Positions 35,580-48,773 are shown, counted from the first letter of the stretch. The stretch: DNA of 64,000 nucleotides from Agapanthus africanus (GCA_030015575.1 JASDDO010000016.1:66275396-66339395), one strand, 5' to 3'. Notes: generated from the letters alone by a model not told the origin. Program-made: numbers and translations.

Positions 35580-38500
35580 TAATCAGTTACATGGGCTAAG
35601 GAAAGGTAGAGAACTTAGAGAAGGTGATAAAGACATTAGAGTTGGAAATGGTGCAATTGTTGCAGCTAAGACTGTCGGGGAATATCACCTTGTATTACCA
35701 ACTGGTAATACATTGGTTCTGAACGAATGCTATTACATGCCGAACCTGATATGCAACATTATATCGGTTACTTTATTAAGTAAAGAAGGATATAATTTTG
35801 TATTACAGGATAATGTTATGAACATTTTCCGAAACCAAAAGTTGGTTGGATCAGGCACGTTATGCAATGGCATTTATGTTCTAAATCAATCAACAGTTCT
35901 GAGCATAACAAACACACACAAGAGGAAGAGTTCTGAACTCAATGAATCCTTCTTGTGACATTGTAGACTGGGTCACATCAATGTGACACGACTGGCTAAG
36001 TTGCATAAGGATGGGTATTTGAAACCTTTCGAATTTTCATCTTATGACACTTGCCAGTCATGTCTCAAAGGCAAGATGACCAAAACTCCGTTTACGGGAC
36101 ACGGAGAAAGAGTTACCGAACTCTTAGGACTGATACATAGTGATGTATGCGGTCCTATGACTACACATGCCAGGGATGGTTCTTCGTACCTCATTACATT
36201 CACTGACGATCTCTCTAGATTCGGATATGTGTTCTTGATGAAACACAAATCAGAAGCTTTTGAGAAATTTAGGGAATATAAACAAGAAGTTGAGAACCAA
36301 ACCGGAAAAAGTATTAAAATCCTACGATCTGATCGAGGAGGAGAATACTTAAGCAATGATTTCCTGGACTTCCTAAAAGAGAATGGGATTCTCTCTCAGC
36401 TGACTCCTCCATATACACCACAACACAACGGTGTATCTGAACGAAGGAATCGCACCCTATTAGATATGGTGCGCTCTATGATGAGCACAGCTGAGTTACC
36501 TATTTCCTTCTGGGGTTATGCGCTGGAAACAGCAACATACCTATTGAATCAAGTTCCATCTAAATCTGTACATACCACACCATATGAGATATAGAGTGGA
36601 AAGAGACCATATTTTAAACGAGTTAAGATATGGGGTTGTCCGGCCTATGTCAAAAGGCAAAATCCGGACAAACTCGAGGCTCGGTCAGTTCTTTGCAAGT
36701 TTGTGGGATATCCTAAGAATTCTCAAGGATATTTTTTCAACCATGCTGAAGAACAAAAAGTGTTTGTTTCTCAATATGCCACCTTTTTAGAAAAGGAATT
36801 CCTTGAAAAAGAAATTAGTGGCAAAGTGGTAGAGCTGGAAGAAATTCCAGATACACAAACTATAACTGAAGATTTAGTGGAACCAGAAGATTCGATAGTA
36901 CCAGACGAACCCCAGCCTCTCCGCCGATCTAGTAGGGTTTCTCGTCCACCTGAGAGATACTACGGTTTTCTCATTGATGGTGGTAGTGAGGATTGCATCA
37001 TGGAGGATGATGACCCAACTAGCTTCGAGCAGGCCATCACGAGTGGGGACTCAGTGAAATGGCTGGATGCTATGCGGTCTGAGATGGATTCCATGTACAC
37101 CAACAAAGTATGGACTTTGGAAGTTGCTCCTGAAGGGGTAAAACCCATTGGGAGCAAGTGGATCTTCAAGAAGAAACTTGGTGTAAATGGGAAAGTGGAG
37201 ACTTTCAAAGCTAGACTTGTAGCAAAGGGTTTTCGTCAAAGACCAGGTGTGGACTATGACGAGACCTTTTCTCCAGTGGCTATGCTTAAATACATCCGGA
37301 TCATGCTTGCCATCGCTGCATATCATGATTACGAAATCTGGCAAATGGATGTTAAGACCGCCTTTCTAAACGGTGATTTAGAAGAGTGCGTGTACATGAC
37401 TCAGCCAGAGGGCTTCGTAGACAGTGGGAGCAGCGGGAAGGTGTGCAAGCTGCTTAAATCCATTTATGGATTAAAGCAAGCATCGCGGAGTTGGAACATC
37501 TGCTTTGACGTCGTAATCAAAGAGTTTGATTTCGTCAAAAATCCAGATGAACCTTGTATCTACAAGAAGGTGGCAGAGAGTAAGGTTGTCTTCCTCGTAT
37601 TGTACGTGGACGACATACTCTTGATAGGAAATGATGTTCCTATGCTGCAATCGGTCAAGCTCTTCTTATCACAAAGATTCTCAATGAAAGATCTTGGTGA
37701 TGCCTCCTGCATATTGGGAATCAGGATCTATAGAGATAGATCCAAACGAATTTTGTGATTGTCCCAATCCAGGTACATTGACACCATACTAAAGAGGTTT
37801 AGTATGGAAGAGTCCAAGCGTGGGAACATGCCCACGATCTCTGGAGTCACTCTCTCCAAAGAGATGTCTCCCAAGACTGATTTGGAGAGAGCTCGCATGC
37901 AAGGGATACCCTATGCTTCGGCAGTAGGCTCTATCATGTATGCGATGCTATGTACCAGACCCGATGTTGCATACTCACTAAGTATAGTGAGCAGGTATCA
38001 AGCTGATCCTGGAGAGAGTCACTGGACAGCTGTGAAGAGCATTCTCAAGTACTTGCGAAGGACTAGAGATATGTTCTTGGTGTATGGTAACGGAGAACTC
38101 CAAGTGGAGTCCTTTACCGATTCGAGCTTCCAGAGTGATAAGGACGACTCTAAGTCGCAGTCGGGTTTTGTCTTTACCCTTTACGGAGGGGCGGTTAGCT
38201 GGAAGAGTTCCAAGCAGGAAACCGTGGCAGACTCGACGATGGAGGCTGAATACATCGCTGCCAACGATGCTGCTAAAGAAGCTGTCTGGATCAAGAAGTT
38301 CATTACTGAACTTGGAGTGGTTCCATCCATTGAGCATCCAATACCTTTGTATTGCGATAACAATGGAGCGGTAGCTTTGGCCAAGGAACCCAGGTCCCAT
38401 CAGCGATCCAGGAATATTCTGAGGCGGTATCACCTGATCCGGGAGATAGTTGATCGCCGGGAGATCGAGGTCAGGAGAGTTGACACGAAGAACAACACGG

Positions 38501-38589
38501 CGGATCCACTCACGAAGGCCATTCCCCAGACGCAGTTTGAGAGACTCTTCGGGATGCTTGGTATGCGATACTACAGCAGCTGGCCCTAG
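35580..38589 (+). pseudogene. Copia pol of I-2 (end of protease to RNase H), broken
   Basis: Resumes after the II-1 insertion and runs to RNase H with a handful of breaks. Seen in order: protease tail (VGNGAIVAAKTVGEYHLVLP), integrase zinc region (CQSCLKGKM), integrase core (HSDVCGPMTTHARDGSSY ... SERRNRTLLDMVRSMM), reverse transcriptase (KWIFKKKLGVNGKVE ... YVDDILLIG) and RNase H ([36 protein letters not shown]). By eye close to three quarters identical in protein to II-1, so families I and II are clearly related. Confidence 0.92.
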
Positions 38590-38590
38590 T

Positions 38591-38603
38591 GCAAGTGGGA
38601 GAT
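38591..38603 (+). promoter_or_regulatory. Polypurine tract of Copia I-2
   Basis: GCAAGTGGGAGAT directly before the 3' LTR start. Confidence 0.9.
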
Positions 38604-40816
38604 TGTTAGTTGTATGTATGCCCTAGAGGCCAGTATTGTACAGATGCTGTATATTATATTGGATGCTTGGACATATATAGAGATGACTTTCTGGCTCGAT
38701 ATGATAGTATGCTATCTGGTTACTCTTTATCTTAACATGTACACTAGTCTCTTTATACTGTCTTATAGTTACATGTTGGTAAAGCCCTTAGGATGTGTAC
38801 TTGACTACCTGGACTATGATGCGGATCATACTAGTGGGGACATGGTAGTCCATAAGTACATCCTTCAAGGTCCCTAGTCGTGGGTGTATCGAGACGGGGC
38901 ATCGATATACCAGTGTAGACTAGCGTATACGCTTCTCGACCCATGTGATGGGCGATGGATGATCCCATATACATTGATGTTTGACATCAGAGATGGTATA
39001 CGGGTGCTCAGTGGAGACTGGGTACACTGGACGGACTCGCCGAGAATTCCCAGATGGTATTATACCTCACGTCAGATGGCAGTTCTCAGGTGACACTTGT
39101 ACAGGATAGTCTGTAGACCCGAGATCGTCATAGAGTCTTGTGTGATTCCCACTGTGCTTTGATCTCCACCTTACCACGTCCATAAGGGCGTGCAAAACTG
39201 TGGTCTTTGGGCACAGTCCCGAGTCACATGGAGGCAATGAGCGATAGGAGGGGTTTCGTCTCTCCCGGTATTGGGGGTTGATGTTGCGCAGTGCTCGATT
39301 GGCCGTAGCAGGGAAGTCCCTGGCCAGGGCTGATCAGAGATTTACTGGTAAGTGTTACCAGTAGTTTCTCGACCCGTTATGAGCCTCACATCGGCACGAC
39401 TTATCGGTTATTGGGGTCTGACGTTTACCACCCCTAGATTTGATATGCGACATATAAGACGAAGAGACCGGACTGTACGGTAAGTGTTACTGGTCGGATT
39501 CGCAGGAGTGTGAGCGGGCTAGCTCGTCGATCTTCTGATCGCTCAATACCCGGATGGCCGTTACGTTTAGCAGACCGCTTGCGGCTTGTGGGTGCTTGAT
39601 ATGATCATCATCTGCTACCGGCGTATTGACGAGTCTTTAGAGTCCTACACAGAGGTTTCCTACGTCAAGCGAAACGAAATAGGAGCGCATATGAGATATG
39701 TGTAGGACCGAGAATGATGTGTGTATGTGATACCACATTTCATTCTCGCGATATATGTTTCGATTGGTTATATTCGATATGACCTAGTTGTCGAATCATT
39801 GATTCGATAAATCGATGCATAGAATACTAGTCGGTTATGTGCGACATGACCGGATCATTGAATCAATTGTTGATTTAATGATTTAATGTATAATTATATA
39901 TATTTGATATATTACTTTGCATTAACTAGTATTGGTTCACTTTAAACGGATTTTTCTCACTTGATGCACATTGTATATGTGATATACTTTTGTACATATT
40001 TTTGTATCATGTTTGATGATACATGATCTTGTTGTTAAGTATAAAGAATTAAACCATGGTTAAAAGTTGATTAGGGTTTTGAATTTTCATCTATTTATTT
40101 ATTTATTTGTTTGAAAAGAATTATGATGAGAATGGTGGCTCTTTTTGTTTTAAGTTGAAGCTTCATGAAGCTTTGACTTTTGTAACCATCCTTATCTTCA
40201 TGCTTAACCCTAACCCTCTTAAGTGACCATGGTTTATTCTCTAAACTTAACCTAGGTTAGAACATGATAAGTTTTTGTTTTTATTATTCTTTTTAACAAT
40301 ACTTATCATATTCTTTCTTCTTGCTCTCCTTCTTCTTCAAGAGAGAAAACTAGTTGCCATCAATGGCAACATGAGCAAAAGTGAGTGAAATCCAAATCTA
40401 AAGTGTACCCACCTCCTATTTCTTCACCCTCTACCTCTTGCCAAGTTGTTTTGGGTGTTTACTTCACAAGTTTCACAAGTTTGTGAAGTCGGAGCTTGAA
40501 CTAGTGCAACCTCGACGTAGATCGTCTTTGACACAAAGCCGACGACCTATTCCGTACATTATTCCGATGAAGCCGACGAATGAGTCGAGGGTTCGTGATG
40601 GACAGCGAGGGCATGATCACGTGGAGCTAAGGAGGTGGAAATCCGGATCTACAAAGGTTGTAGCATCTAACCCATAGTTAAATAGTTAACTAGTTTTCCG
40701 TTTCTCCTAAACATCTAGTCTAAAGATCCGTAGTCTAGGGTTTCTCGGCACAAAAATTTTAAATTGGCATGTCCGATGCCTTGTGAGACCTTACTAGAGT
40801 GCCTAGGAACCTTTCA
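38604..40816 (+). repeat. 3' LTR of Copia I-2
   Basis: 2213 bp, same length as the 5' copy, with about two dozen scattered substitutions between them by eye. Confidence 0.95.
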
Positions 40817-42077
40817 CCGGGGCCGAGGGCCGATACCGTAGACGGAGACCGTGGGCTGACTCGGACTGACGGATGCCCGATATATGAGGATTTGCGTGTC
40901 GATGCTGGACACGTGTTTTCTTGATATTTGAGTGCCGATGTTGGGCAGTCACGATTTTATGAGATTTACAGGATTCGAGGGCCGATGAGGGTGACGGCGC
41001 CTGAGTTGTATTGGGATTTGGGTGCATTGACGGGCACCGATTATATTTTCTACGGTGACCTTCCATGTAGATGTTATATTTCTCATGCTCAGCTTTTAGT
41101 ATTTGACATCTCATCCTGTATCTATTGTACCCGATATAGTATACATGCTTGCACGATCCTTGCATACCCTACTCATTCTATATAGGGTTGTTAGATTGCA
41201 TTGCCATACCCGATTATTACATATCTTGTTCATCACATAGAGATGTTATTAGATCGCACTTGCTGCATGATATTGAGCATCCAGTTCATCATATAGATGT
41301 TTACCTGTTGGCATAGGTTAGAGTATCGCAGTACGTGCATACTCGCGATTACCTTTATATGTTATCTACTATTCACGAGTAGGCAACACACTCCCGTTGT
41401 GCCACGGTGCTTGCAGGTTGCCCTTTGGAGTAGTCATGGCTGGCTGTTTACCGCATCTTTTGACACAGATACCATTGCTGTGGCGTACTAGCCCTTTTGC
41501 TATTAGGTGGGTTTTGTACGGTATCTGTTTACTTTTCAGTTGCATCTTGATGTATCTAGTACTCTCCATCTACCTTCATGTATTGACTTATAGACAGTTG
41601 TGAGGATGATGTATATTATTTTGTACTCTGGTGCCGAGCTCGCTGTGAGCTGACTTTATTTATGCAGTCTTATCCTTTTTTGATATTTGTTTTCATTTTT
41701 ACTGCTCATCCTTCGCTACGGCGTCGTTTATTATCATTGTGGTGTTGGTTCGCAGTTGGGCGTGATTCTCCCATTTTGGATGCTCTATATATTTCACATG
41801 TCCCTTTTACTTATATATCTTGCTTTTACCCGACTTCGTGGCAAATTTTTATAAAGGAAATGTTGCCAAAATTATTAAATAACACTTGAACTTAAACAGG
41901 ATTTCTACTAAATTAATTAAGGATTTCTAAACATTTTACAAATGTTTTTACAAAAAATGTTTTAACACTCTATATTTTAATGGTTTTGATTTCTGGGTTC
42001 GGCTTACTTAGTCACGTTACGCCTGTAGACGTTACGTGGTTAAGTGCCGGTCACGGGCCGAACTTTGGGTAATGACA
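40817..42077 (+). repeat. 3' LTR of RLG-1, last piece
   Basis: The Gypsy LTR resumes after I-2 at CCGGG and ends GGGTAATGACA at 42077, where Copia II-3 pol sequence begins. Short open frames here have no recognisable relatives. Confidence 0.8.
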
Positions 42078-42082
42078 ATACA

Positions 42083-44256
42083 CCCCACACCATAATGGTG
42101 TGTCGGAGAGAAGGAACCGAACCCTATTGGATATGGTACGTTCCATGATGAGTAATGCTGAGTTGCCGCGATCATTCTAGGGATTTGCACTAGAATCAGT
42201 TGCATATCTTTTGAACCGAGTTCCAACTAAGACTGTGCCTACCACACCATATCAGATGTGGAGTGGGAAGAAACCCTCTCTTAAGCACATTAAGACATGG
42301 GGATGTCGAGCTTTTGTCAAAAAGCAGCATGCGGACAAACTCGAGGCACGCTCCGTACAGTGTAAGTTTGTGGGATATCCAAAGAACTCCAAGGGATATT
42401 TCTTCTATTGCGCAGAGGAACAAAAGGTTTTTGTTTCTCGTCATGCCTGCTTCTTGGAAACTGAATTTTTAGAATATCAGATGAGTGGGAGCGCAATAGA
42501 ACAGGAAGAAATTCCAGAACCACAAGCTATTACTGAAATCTTAGTAGAACCAGAGGGTTCGAAAGAACACGACATTCCTGCGCCGCTCCACAGAAGTAAT
42601 AGGCAGTCTCATACGCCCGAGAGATACTACGGTTTTCTCATAGACGGGAATAGAGAGGATTGCATCATTGATAATGATGAGCCGACTAGCTTCCAGCAGG
42701 CCATTCAGAGCGCTGACTCGTTCAAATGGCTGGATGCAATGCGGAACGAAATGGAGTCCATGTACACCAACAAAGTATGGACTTTGGACGTTGCTCCAGA
42801 AGGGGTAAAATTCGTAGGCTGCAAATGGATCTTCAAAAGGAAGATTGGTGTAGATGGACAGGTTGAGACCTATAAGGCTAGACTTGTTGCAAAGGGTTTT
42901 CGTCAAAGACCTGATTTGGACTATGACGAAACCTTTTCTCCAGTTGTTATGCTCAAATCCATTCGGATCCTTCTTGCCATTGCTGCCTTCCACGATTATG
43001 AGATTTGGCAGATGGACGTAAAGACGGCTTTTCTAAATGGAAATTTAGAGGAGTGTGTCTATATGGACCAGCCAGAGGGTTTCATTCAGAGTGGGAGCAG
43101 CGGGAAGGTGTGCAAGTTGCTTAAGTCCATTTATGAACTGAAGTAGGCATCGCGGAGTTGGAACATCTGTTTTGATGAGACGGTCAAAGAATTTGGCTTT
43201 ATCAAAAATCCAGATGAACCATAAATCTATAGTAAAATTGTAGTACGAACTGTCGTATTCCTCGTTTTATACGTGGATGACATACTATTGATAGGAAATG
43301 ATATTCCTATGCTACAATCTGTCAAAGGGTTTTTGTCACACAGGTTCTCCATGAAAGACCTGGGTGATGCCTCTTACATTCTGGGGATCCGGATCTATCG
43401 TGATAGGTCCAAGAGGATATTAGGACTTTTACAGTCCAGGTACATTGACACCATACTGAAAAGATTTAATATGGAAGATTCCAAGCACGGCAATTTACCG
43501 GCTTGTCACGGGATCACCCTCTCCAAAGAGATGTCTCCCAAGACTGATTTGGAAAGGGATCGCATGTCTATTATACCCTACGCCTCTGCGATAGGCTCTA
43601 TAATGTATGCCATGTTGTGTACCAGACCAGATGTAGCTTATGCACTGAGTGTGGTAAGCCGGTATCAGTCAAACCCTGGGGAGAAGCACTGGATAGCGGT
43701 AAAGAACATTCTCAAGTACCTAAGAAGGACTAAGGAGATGTTCTTGGTGTATGGAGGAAAAGACCTCAAGATCTAGGCCTTTGCTGACTCCAGCTTCCAG
43801 AGTGACAAGGATGACTCCAAGTCCATGTCGGGTTATGTCTTTACCCTCAATGGAGGGGCGGTGTGTTGGAAGAGTTCCAAACAGGAAACCGTTGCTGACT
43901 CAACGATGGAAGCGGAATATATCGCTGCATCTGATGCCGCAAAAGAAGCCGTCTGGATAAGGAAGTTCTTGACAGAACTTCAGGTGGTTCCGTCCATTGT
44001 TGATCCAATACCTTTTGTATTGCGACAACAACGGGGCTATAGCTTTAGCGAAGGAACCCAGGTTCCATCAGAAGTCCAGACACATCTTGAGGCGGTATCA
44101 CCTGATCAGGGAGATCGTGCATCGCCGGGAGATCAAGGTTCGGAGGGTCACTTCAGAAGATAACACTACAGATCCATTCACGAAAGCCTTACCCCAGACT
44201 CAGTTCGAGCGGCTGATCGAGATGATAGGTCTTCGATACACCAGTACATGGCCATA
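42083..44256 (+). pseudogene. Copia pol of II-3 (integrase core to RNase H), broken
   Basis: Close to II-1 protein throughout: [97 protein letters not shown] and an ending LIEMIGLRYTSTWP. There are a handful of breaks. Gag and protease are not in the window. Confidence 0.92.
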
Positions 44257-44271
44257 GTGCAAGTGGGAGAT

Positions 44272-46314
44272 TGTTAGTGTATATGCCCTAGAGGCCATTA
44301 CTGTATCATACTAGTTTGTATATTACTTAATGGAAGCTTGGGATATTCACAGTTGTATAGACAATCTTGCTCAAAATATTAGTATGCTACTTGTTTTGTT
44401 TCTACTTTAATGTGTGCATGTGTTTCTTTTAGCATATCGCCTATACACATTAGTGGAGCCCTTAGGATCATTGCTTGATTACCAGCGTTGTGATGGCAGT
44501 CACACTAGTGGGGGCCGGGTAATCTACAAGCACATCCTTATACAGGTCCCCAGTCATAGGATTATCGAGACAGGGCATCAGTACTCTGGAGTAGACTAGC
44601 GTATGCGCTTCTCATCCCTGCAGGGGAGATGGTCTGTCCCACAGCCATTAGTACGTCGTACTTGAGATAGTATGCGGGTGCTCGTTAGGTTACGAGTACA
44701 CTGGATAAGACTCGTCGGGAACTGTTGGTTGGTATTATACCTATCATCAGTTATCAGTTCCCAGGTGACATGATTACAGCTTAGTCCGTTAACTTGACAC
44801 GGTCACTTCACCTCGAGTGTGTTCCCACTGTTCTTAGATTGCTACCCTACCACGGCTCAAAGGAGTCGTGCAAACAGGTAGCAGTTGGGTGCAGTCCCGA
44901 AGCATTTGGAGGTAGTGACGGCTAGATAGGATTCGTCTCTCCCGGTATTGAGGGTTGATATCGCGCTGTGTCTAGGAGAGTCATTACACAAAGTCCCTGG
45001 CCAGGGCTAGCGAGATATACTAGTAGCGTTTCCAGTGTTATCTCAGGGTGTTCTAGGCTACACTCTGACACGATTTGTACCGCTATTAGGGGACTGACAT
45101 TTACCGCCCCCTAGGCTCTCCATGCGATACTCCTAGACGAACAGACCGGACTGTACGGAAATTGTCATATTCAGGCGCAGTAGGAATTCAGATGTGTTCA
45201 CCTCGTCAGTCTTCTTATCGGCATCTACCTGGGGACAGTTACGTACAGCTAGTACCGCTTGCGACCTGTGGTTAAACCCACTACCAGTGTAGTGTCAAGT
45301 CTTTAGAGTCCCACACAGAGGGTTATTCACCTTTGGGCAAAACAGAGTAGAGGTCGCATGGTTTTGCGACGGGGTTCGTTCACATCCGCGCACTTGTGCA
45401 CATTTGGTGTCCGGACAGTTATTACTAGCGGGCTTTGGTTTAAGCCAGATCCTAGTATATGTTTTGGGATTGGTTTTATCTCATTGTATTCGTGTTCCTC
45501 GGAACATGGATACGGTTGTGTATGCACAGTTGACCGAGGCAGAGGCAGAGGATTCTCATTAGGGTTGTTGACCGTTGTCTTTTTCCAAACCCTAATGAAT
45601 ATGTGAAATATGACTAATGATATTAATTAATGATAATTATGTTATGGTTAGGGTTGTTGACCATTTGACTTTTGTTGACTTGTTGACCCAAGTTGACATA
45701 TTGACCATCATCATTTCACATGAAAGATGCTCTTTGGTTCTTGCAAAATTCATTAAATGTGAAATGATTATGGTCATTTCAACTAAACCATCACAATTAT
45801 CTTTGATTAATTATTAATTTTCATAATTCACATATATGTGAGAATGGTTGATAATTATCCTCATTCTCTCTTGCTCATTCTCTCTCATCCAAAGCTCGTC
45901 CTCTTCCTCTCTCTCAAAGCTCTCATCTCTCATATGTTGAGAACCATTTTCTTTTGAGATAAAACATCAAAACTCTTCTCTACTCATTCTAGGGTTCTAG
46001 GTTTAGCAATCCAAGCACTTTAGTTACCTCTAGGTTGAGGTAGGAGCCAAAGGTAGAGGCCCTCGGGTGGATCTTTCTTCGGCAAGAGAAGGCGACGAGG
46101 AGGACCCGTTCAACCCACTCCAAGGAGCAAGAAGAGAAGGAGTTCAAGACTTAGGTATAACCCTCTAACCGAGTAGCTAAATCTTTTAGCATGGTTGTTA
46201 GTTTTTGTTCAACAAAGATCCTTCTTTTTAGTCCATGTTGCCTTGAGTTTTAAAAATCGTTTTTTACCGTTTCCGCCTCCCCATAAGCACCATGGTGGGC
46301 AACGTGCATTTACA
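44272..46314 (+). repeat. 3' LTR of Copia II-3
   Basis: About 2043 bp from TGTTAGTGTATATGCCCTAG to GTGCATTTACA, homologous to the II-1 LTRs but well diverged, including the block with CCGTTTCCGCCTCCCC near the end. Confidence 0.9.
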
Positions 46315-47080
46315 AATTAAACATCTAATATACAAGATTAAAGTATTTAAACAACAACTAAAGCTTAGGGTTAGGATTTTATACCTCACAACTTGATTCT
46401 AAACTTGCAAATAGACTTCCAAAATAGCCTCCAATATGCTAACTTTCTTCATGAACCAAGCTAGATTTAGGCTAAAGAATAATGGGTAAGGATTTGTTTT
46501 AGAGTTTGTGGGAATTTTTTTTATTTTTGATGAATTTTTAGAGCTTTTAGAAGTGAAAATGAAGTGGGGAAAATGTTAGGCTGCCAGAGGGGGCTCGGCC
46601 AACATGAAGGAGAGGGGAAAGTTGTGGATGAGTGTGGAAAATTCTAGTCCAAGTTCACCATTGAAGCTCAATTAATACACCTCACATCAAGACACCTCTA
46701 AATCCTTTTCTTTTCTAATTTACATTAAACCCTAGAAAAATCTAGAACACTTAGATGTTTTGATAAGAAGACAACAATGCTTAAACTTATAATTAAGTTG
46801 GCATGGTTCACATTAGAATAATTAACCCAATCCAATTTATAATTACCATTAATTAAGTGTATAATTAAAAAATTATAATAATATTTTAATTAAGAAAAAA
46901 TATTTAAGTGAACTCAAAATTATAAGTGACAAACCAAATACCACATACTAGCAATTTCCTAGTTAAATTAGGTGCATTTACGTCTATATTGAAAAATGAT
47001 TATATTCCGGTTTTTACGGAAAACACAAATTATTTACCGATTAACGGAAAATTCGCCTAAACGATTTCTAAAACGTTACA
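46315..47080 (-). repeat. Gypsy LTR fragment (RLG-2), interrupted by II-3
   Basis: On the minus strand it begins TGTAACGTTTTAG at 47080, preceded by a purine-rich tract (GAGGCGGAAGAT), as at the 3' LTR of a Tekay-type Gypsy. It is AT-rich and stops where Copia II-3 ends; the remainder must lie left of the window. No gene. Confidence 0.6.
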
Positions 47081-47640
47081 ATCTTCCGCCTCAAAGAAAT
47101 TTGACCCCGAATTTAAATTTAAACCCCCAAATGCTAAAACATTTTTATAATCAGCTCAAATCAACGGGGCTCCGAAATCACGGAAGATAAAGAAATACAA
47201 CAGCGCCTCATGTGCGCATGAAAACGAGTATGAAACTCAAAATCGAACTCCGTCAAGCTTAACGCAATCACTGGAGTTATAATGGAGATACGAATCTCGA
47301 AATCCACTACTGAAATCCAATTTGCACTAGTCAAATACTATAATACATATATAGTACGCATCCAAAAAAAATCTCATAAAATGGAATTAAACACATGCAA
47401 AATCTTTCCTGAGTCGCCGTGTGATGCGTAACTCACGGCACAAGTGACGGACGCTCGATTGTAAAATAGTAAATATACTTATATATGTTTTGCTCAAATA
47501 TACGTTTCGTCGTTTTTGAAATATCCCAAAAAGGTTTTTTCTTATAAACGTTTGTGTCGCTCGCGGACACGTAGGAAATAGCGAGACTATAGCTCCTTTT
47601 TGAAAACCTCTTTTTAAACTTTTAATGCATGCAAAGTACT
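47081..47640 (-). mobile_element. Probable 3' internal tail of RLG-2, otherwise unrecognised
   Basis: The part next to 47080 reads on the minus strand as a Gypsy 3' tail (TTCGGGGTCAAATTTC then the purine tract). The rest shows no coding sequence or motif I recognise, and the boundary with the next element is uncertain. Confidence 0.4.
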
Positions 47641-47648
47641 CAGGTACT

Positions 47649-47712
47649 GTCCTGATCGCACGCTTTTGGCGTGTCGGATGTTCAAAGTTCTAAAGTTTAC
47701 CGCGATCAGGAC
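47649..47712 (-). other. Nested inverted repeats
   Basis: Perfect 11-base arms GTCCTGATCGC (47649-47659) and GCGATCAGGAC (47702-47712) enclose a smaller CACGC/GCGTG hairpin with loop TTTTG. They are followed by GAGCACGGGTCGATCCACAG (47738-47757), a word I associate with plant LTR elements but cannot assign further. Confidence 0.75.
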
Positions 47713-48756
47713 GGTGTCGCTTTGCAGCTAGCTGGTTGAGCACGGGTCGATCCACAGGGAGATGGTTATATGTCTGTTCTTGTTTTAGACGAGTCAATAA
47801 AGAATGTGTATATGTTTGTTCAATTCTATCCTAAGTGTTTTATATGCAAGTATAAAGTTGTTAAGAAAAAGATACGAAAGTGTAAACTAAAGAGATCCAC
47901 ACTCAAAACCTTTGACCAGAGTCTTGACCAATTGAAGCTAGAGCAATTGGCAACAACGTGGATTAGGGGATTTAAGCACGGTATTCGTGGAAACCGGTTT
48001 ATTTACCCTTGTCCTTCCGTTCTTGTCTCTTGCTTTCGCCTCCGGCCAAACCGAACGCAACCGGTCGCGGTTAGGAATCACCGTTACCTAGGTAGGGTAG
48101 GGTGCCTAAAGGAGCGCTTGCGTATCGTTTGGGCGGAGTTCAATGGAAAATAACGGGAAAAGGAAATGAGCAAAGAAACATTAACTTACAATATCGTATT
48201 TATTCTTAACAACAATAATTACAACCATTCACAAAACGAACAAAAAAGAGAGAACAAAAAGATAAATAAAGAAAAAAAAGATTACAAGCAAGTAAGTGCA
48301 TGGAATTTAAAGTGCAAGAAAGTAAAGCATGTAATAAAAAGAAAAAAAGAAATAAGCAAGAAAGAGAACTAGAAACCATGGAACAAGTTACACACCATGG
48401 GTTTAATAACCCAAACTTAAACTTGCAAGCTCAATTAAGAGGTTGCAAGATCAAGAGAGAGCTAAAAACCCAAGGCAAAATGAAGCACAAATTCCACAAG
48501 AAGATACAACCCTTGAAATCAATAACAAACCCTTAAACTTTTAAGCTCAATGAAGAAGTTGAAAGATCAAGAGAAAGAAAAGATCTCAAGGGGAAGCTAA
48601 ACAAAAGAATGATACAAAAACCCTCATCTTCATTTAACATTCACTCAATGCTCTCACTACATTTTCATGGAGGAAAGATGAAGAAGAAGAAGAAGAAGAA
48701 AACTAAAACTTGCAAAAAGAGGCTTAAGAATTTAACACCCTTGGTATGGCTCAGAA

Positions 48757-48773
48757 CTGGGGTATTTATAGGA
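48757..48773 (-). promoter_or_regulatory. Probable TATA box of the RLG-3 LTR
   Basis: CCTATAAATACCCC on the minus strand. Downstream on that strand (lower coordinates) come a TTC-repeat pyrimidine stretch and leader-like sequence. The GC palindrome pair at 48861-48897 lies about 100 bp upstream. Typical plant TATA context, inferred only. Confidence 0.5.

Larger units (their letters stand above)
20149..40816 (+). mobile_element. Copia element I-2 (family I), carrying II-1
   Basis: Full-length family I Copia: LTRs of equal length (2213 bp) at 20149-22361 and 38604-40816, primer-binding site at 22363, leader to about 25200, a short coding stub ending at the protease motif, the whole element II-1 at 25440-35574, then pol to 38589 and a purine tract. 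Without II-1 it is about 10.5 kb. I count roughly two dozen differences between its LTRs (about 1 percent), so it is fairly young though older than II-1. Flanking CCGGG at 20143-20147 and 40817-40821 suggests the target duplication. It is broken, with a handful of breaks, and no Gag is recognised. Confidence 0.93.
1400..42077 (+). mobile_element. Tekay/Del-like Gypsy chromovirus (RLG-1), 3' part, heavily nested
   Basis: Only the 3' part is in view: the end of pol (1400-2205, resuming at 14828), a purine tract, and one long 3' LTR starting TGTAACACC at 14924 and ending TGACA at 42077. The LTR is split by a solo Copia LTR and by Copia I-2. Without its insertions the LTR is about 4.3 kb, in the range of the large LTRs of Tekay/Del elements. 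The integrase C-terminus with the chromodomain-type ending (PVEILDRQVKKLRSKVLP, then KVLWRS) supports the lineage. The element sits inside the pol region of Copia II-3; the five bases after its end, ATACA, are a candidate target duplication whose partner lies off the window. It is an old, broken fossil. Confidence 0.75.
42078..46314 (+). mobile_element. Copia element II-3 (family II), 3' part
   Basis: The host of RLG-1. The visible part starts inside the integrase coding region, runs through reverse transcriptase and RNase H, a purine tract (44259-44271) and the 3' LTR (44272-46314). Its 5' part lies left of the window beyond the Gypsy. AATTA at 46315-46319 is a candidate target duplication, unprovable without the left end. 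Broken fossil with a handful of breaks. Confidence 0.85.

Noticed and set aside
37978-38433. 151-residue frame antisense to I-2 pol (and similar ones opposite II-1 and II-3)
   Set aside because: Shadow of the RNase H coding frame on the other strand.
47770-48153. 127-residue plus-strand frame
   Set aside because: No recognisable family, antisense to the inferred LTR transcript, and composition typical of chance.
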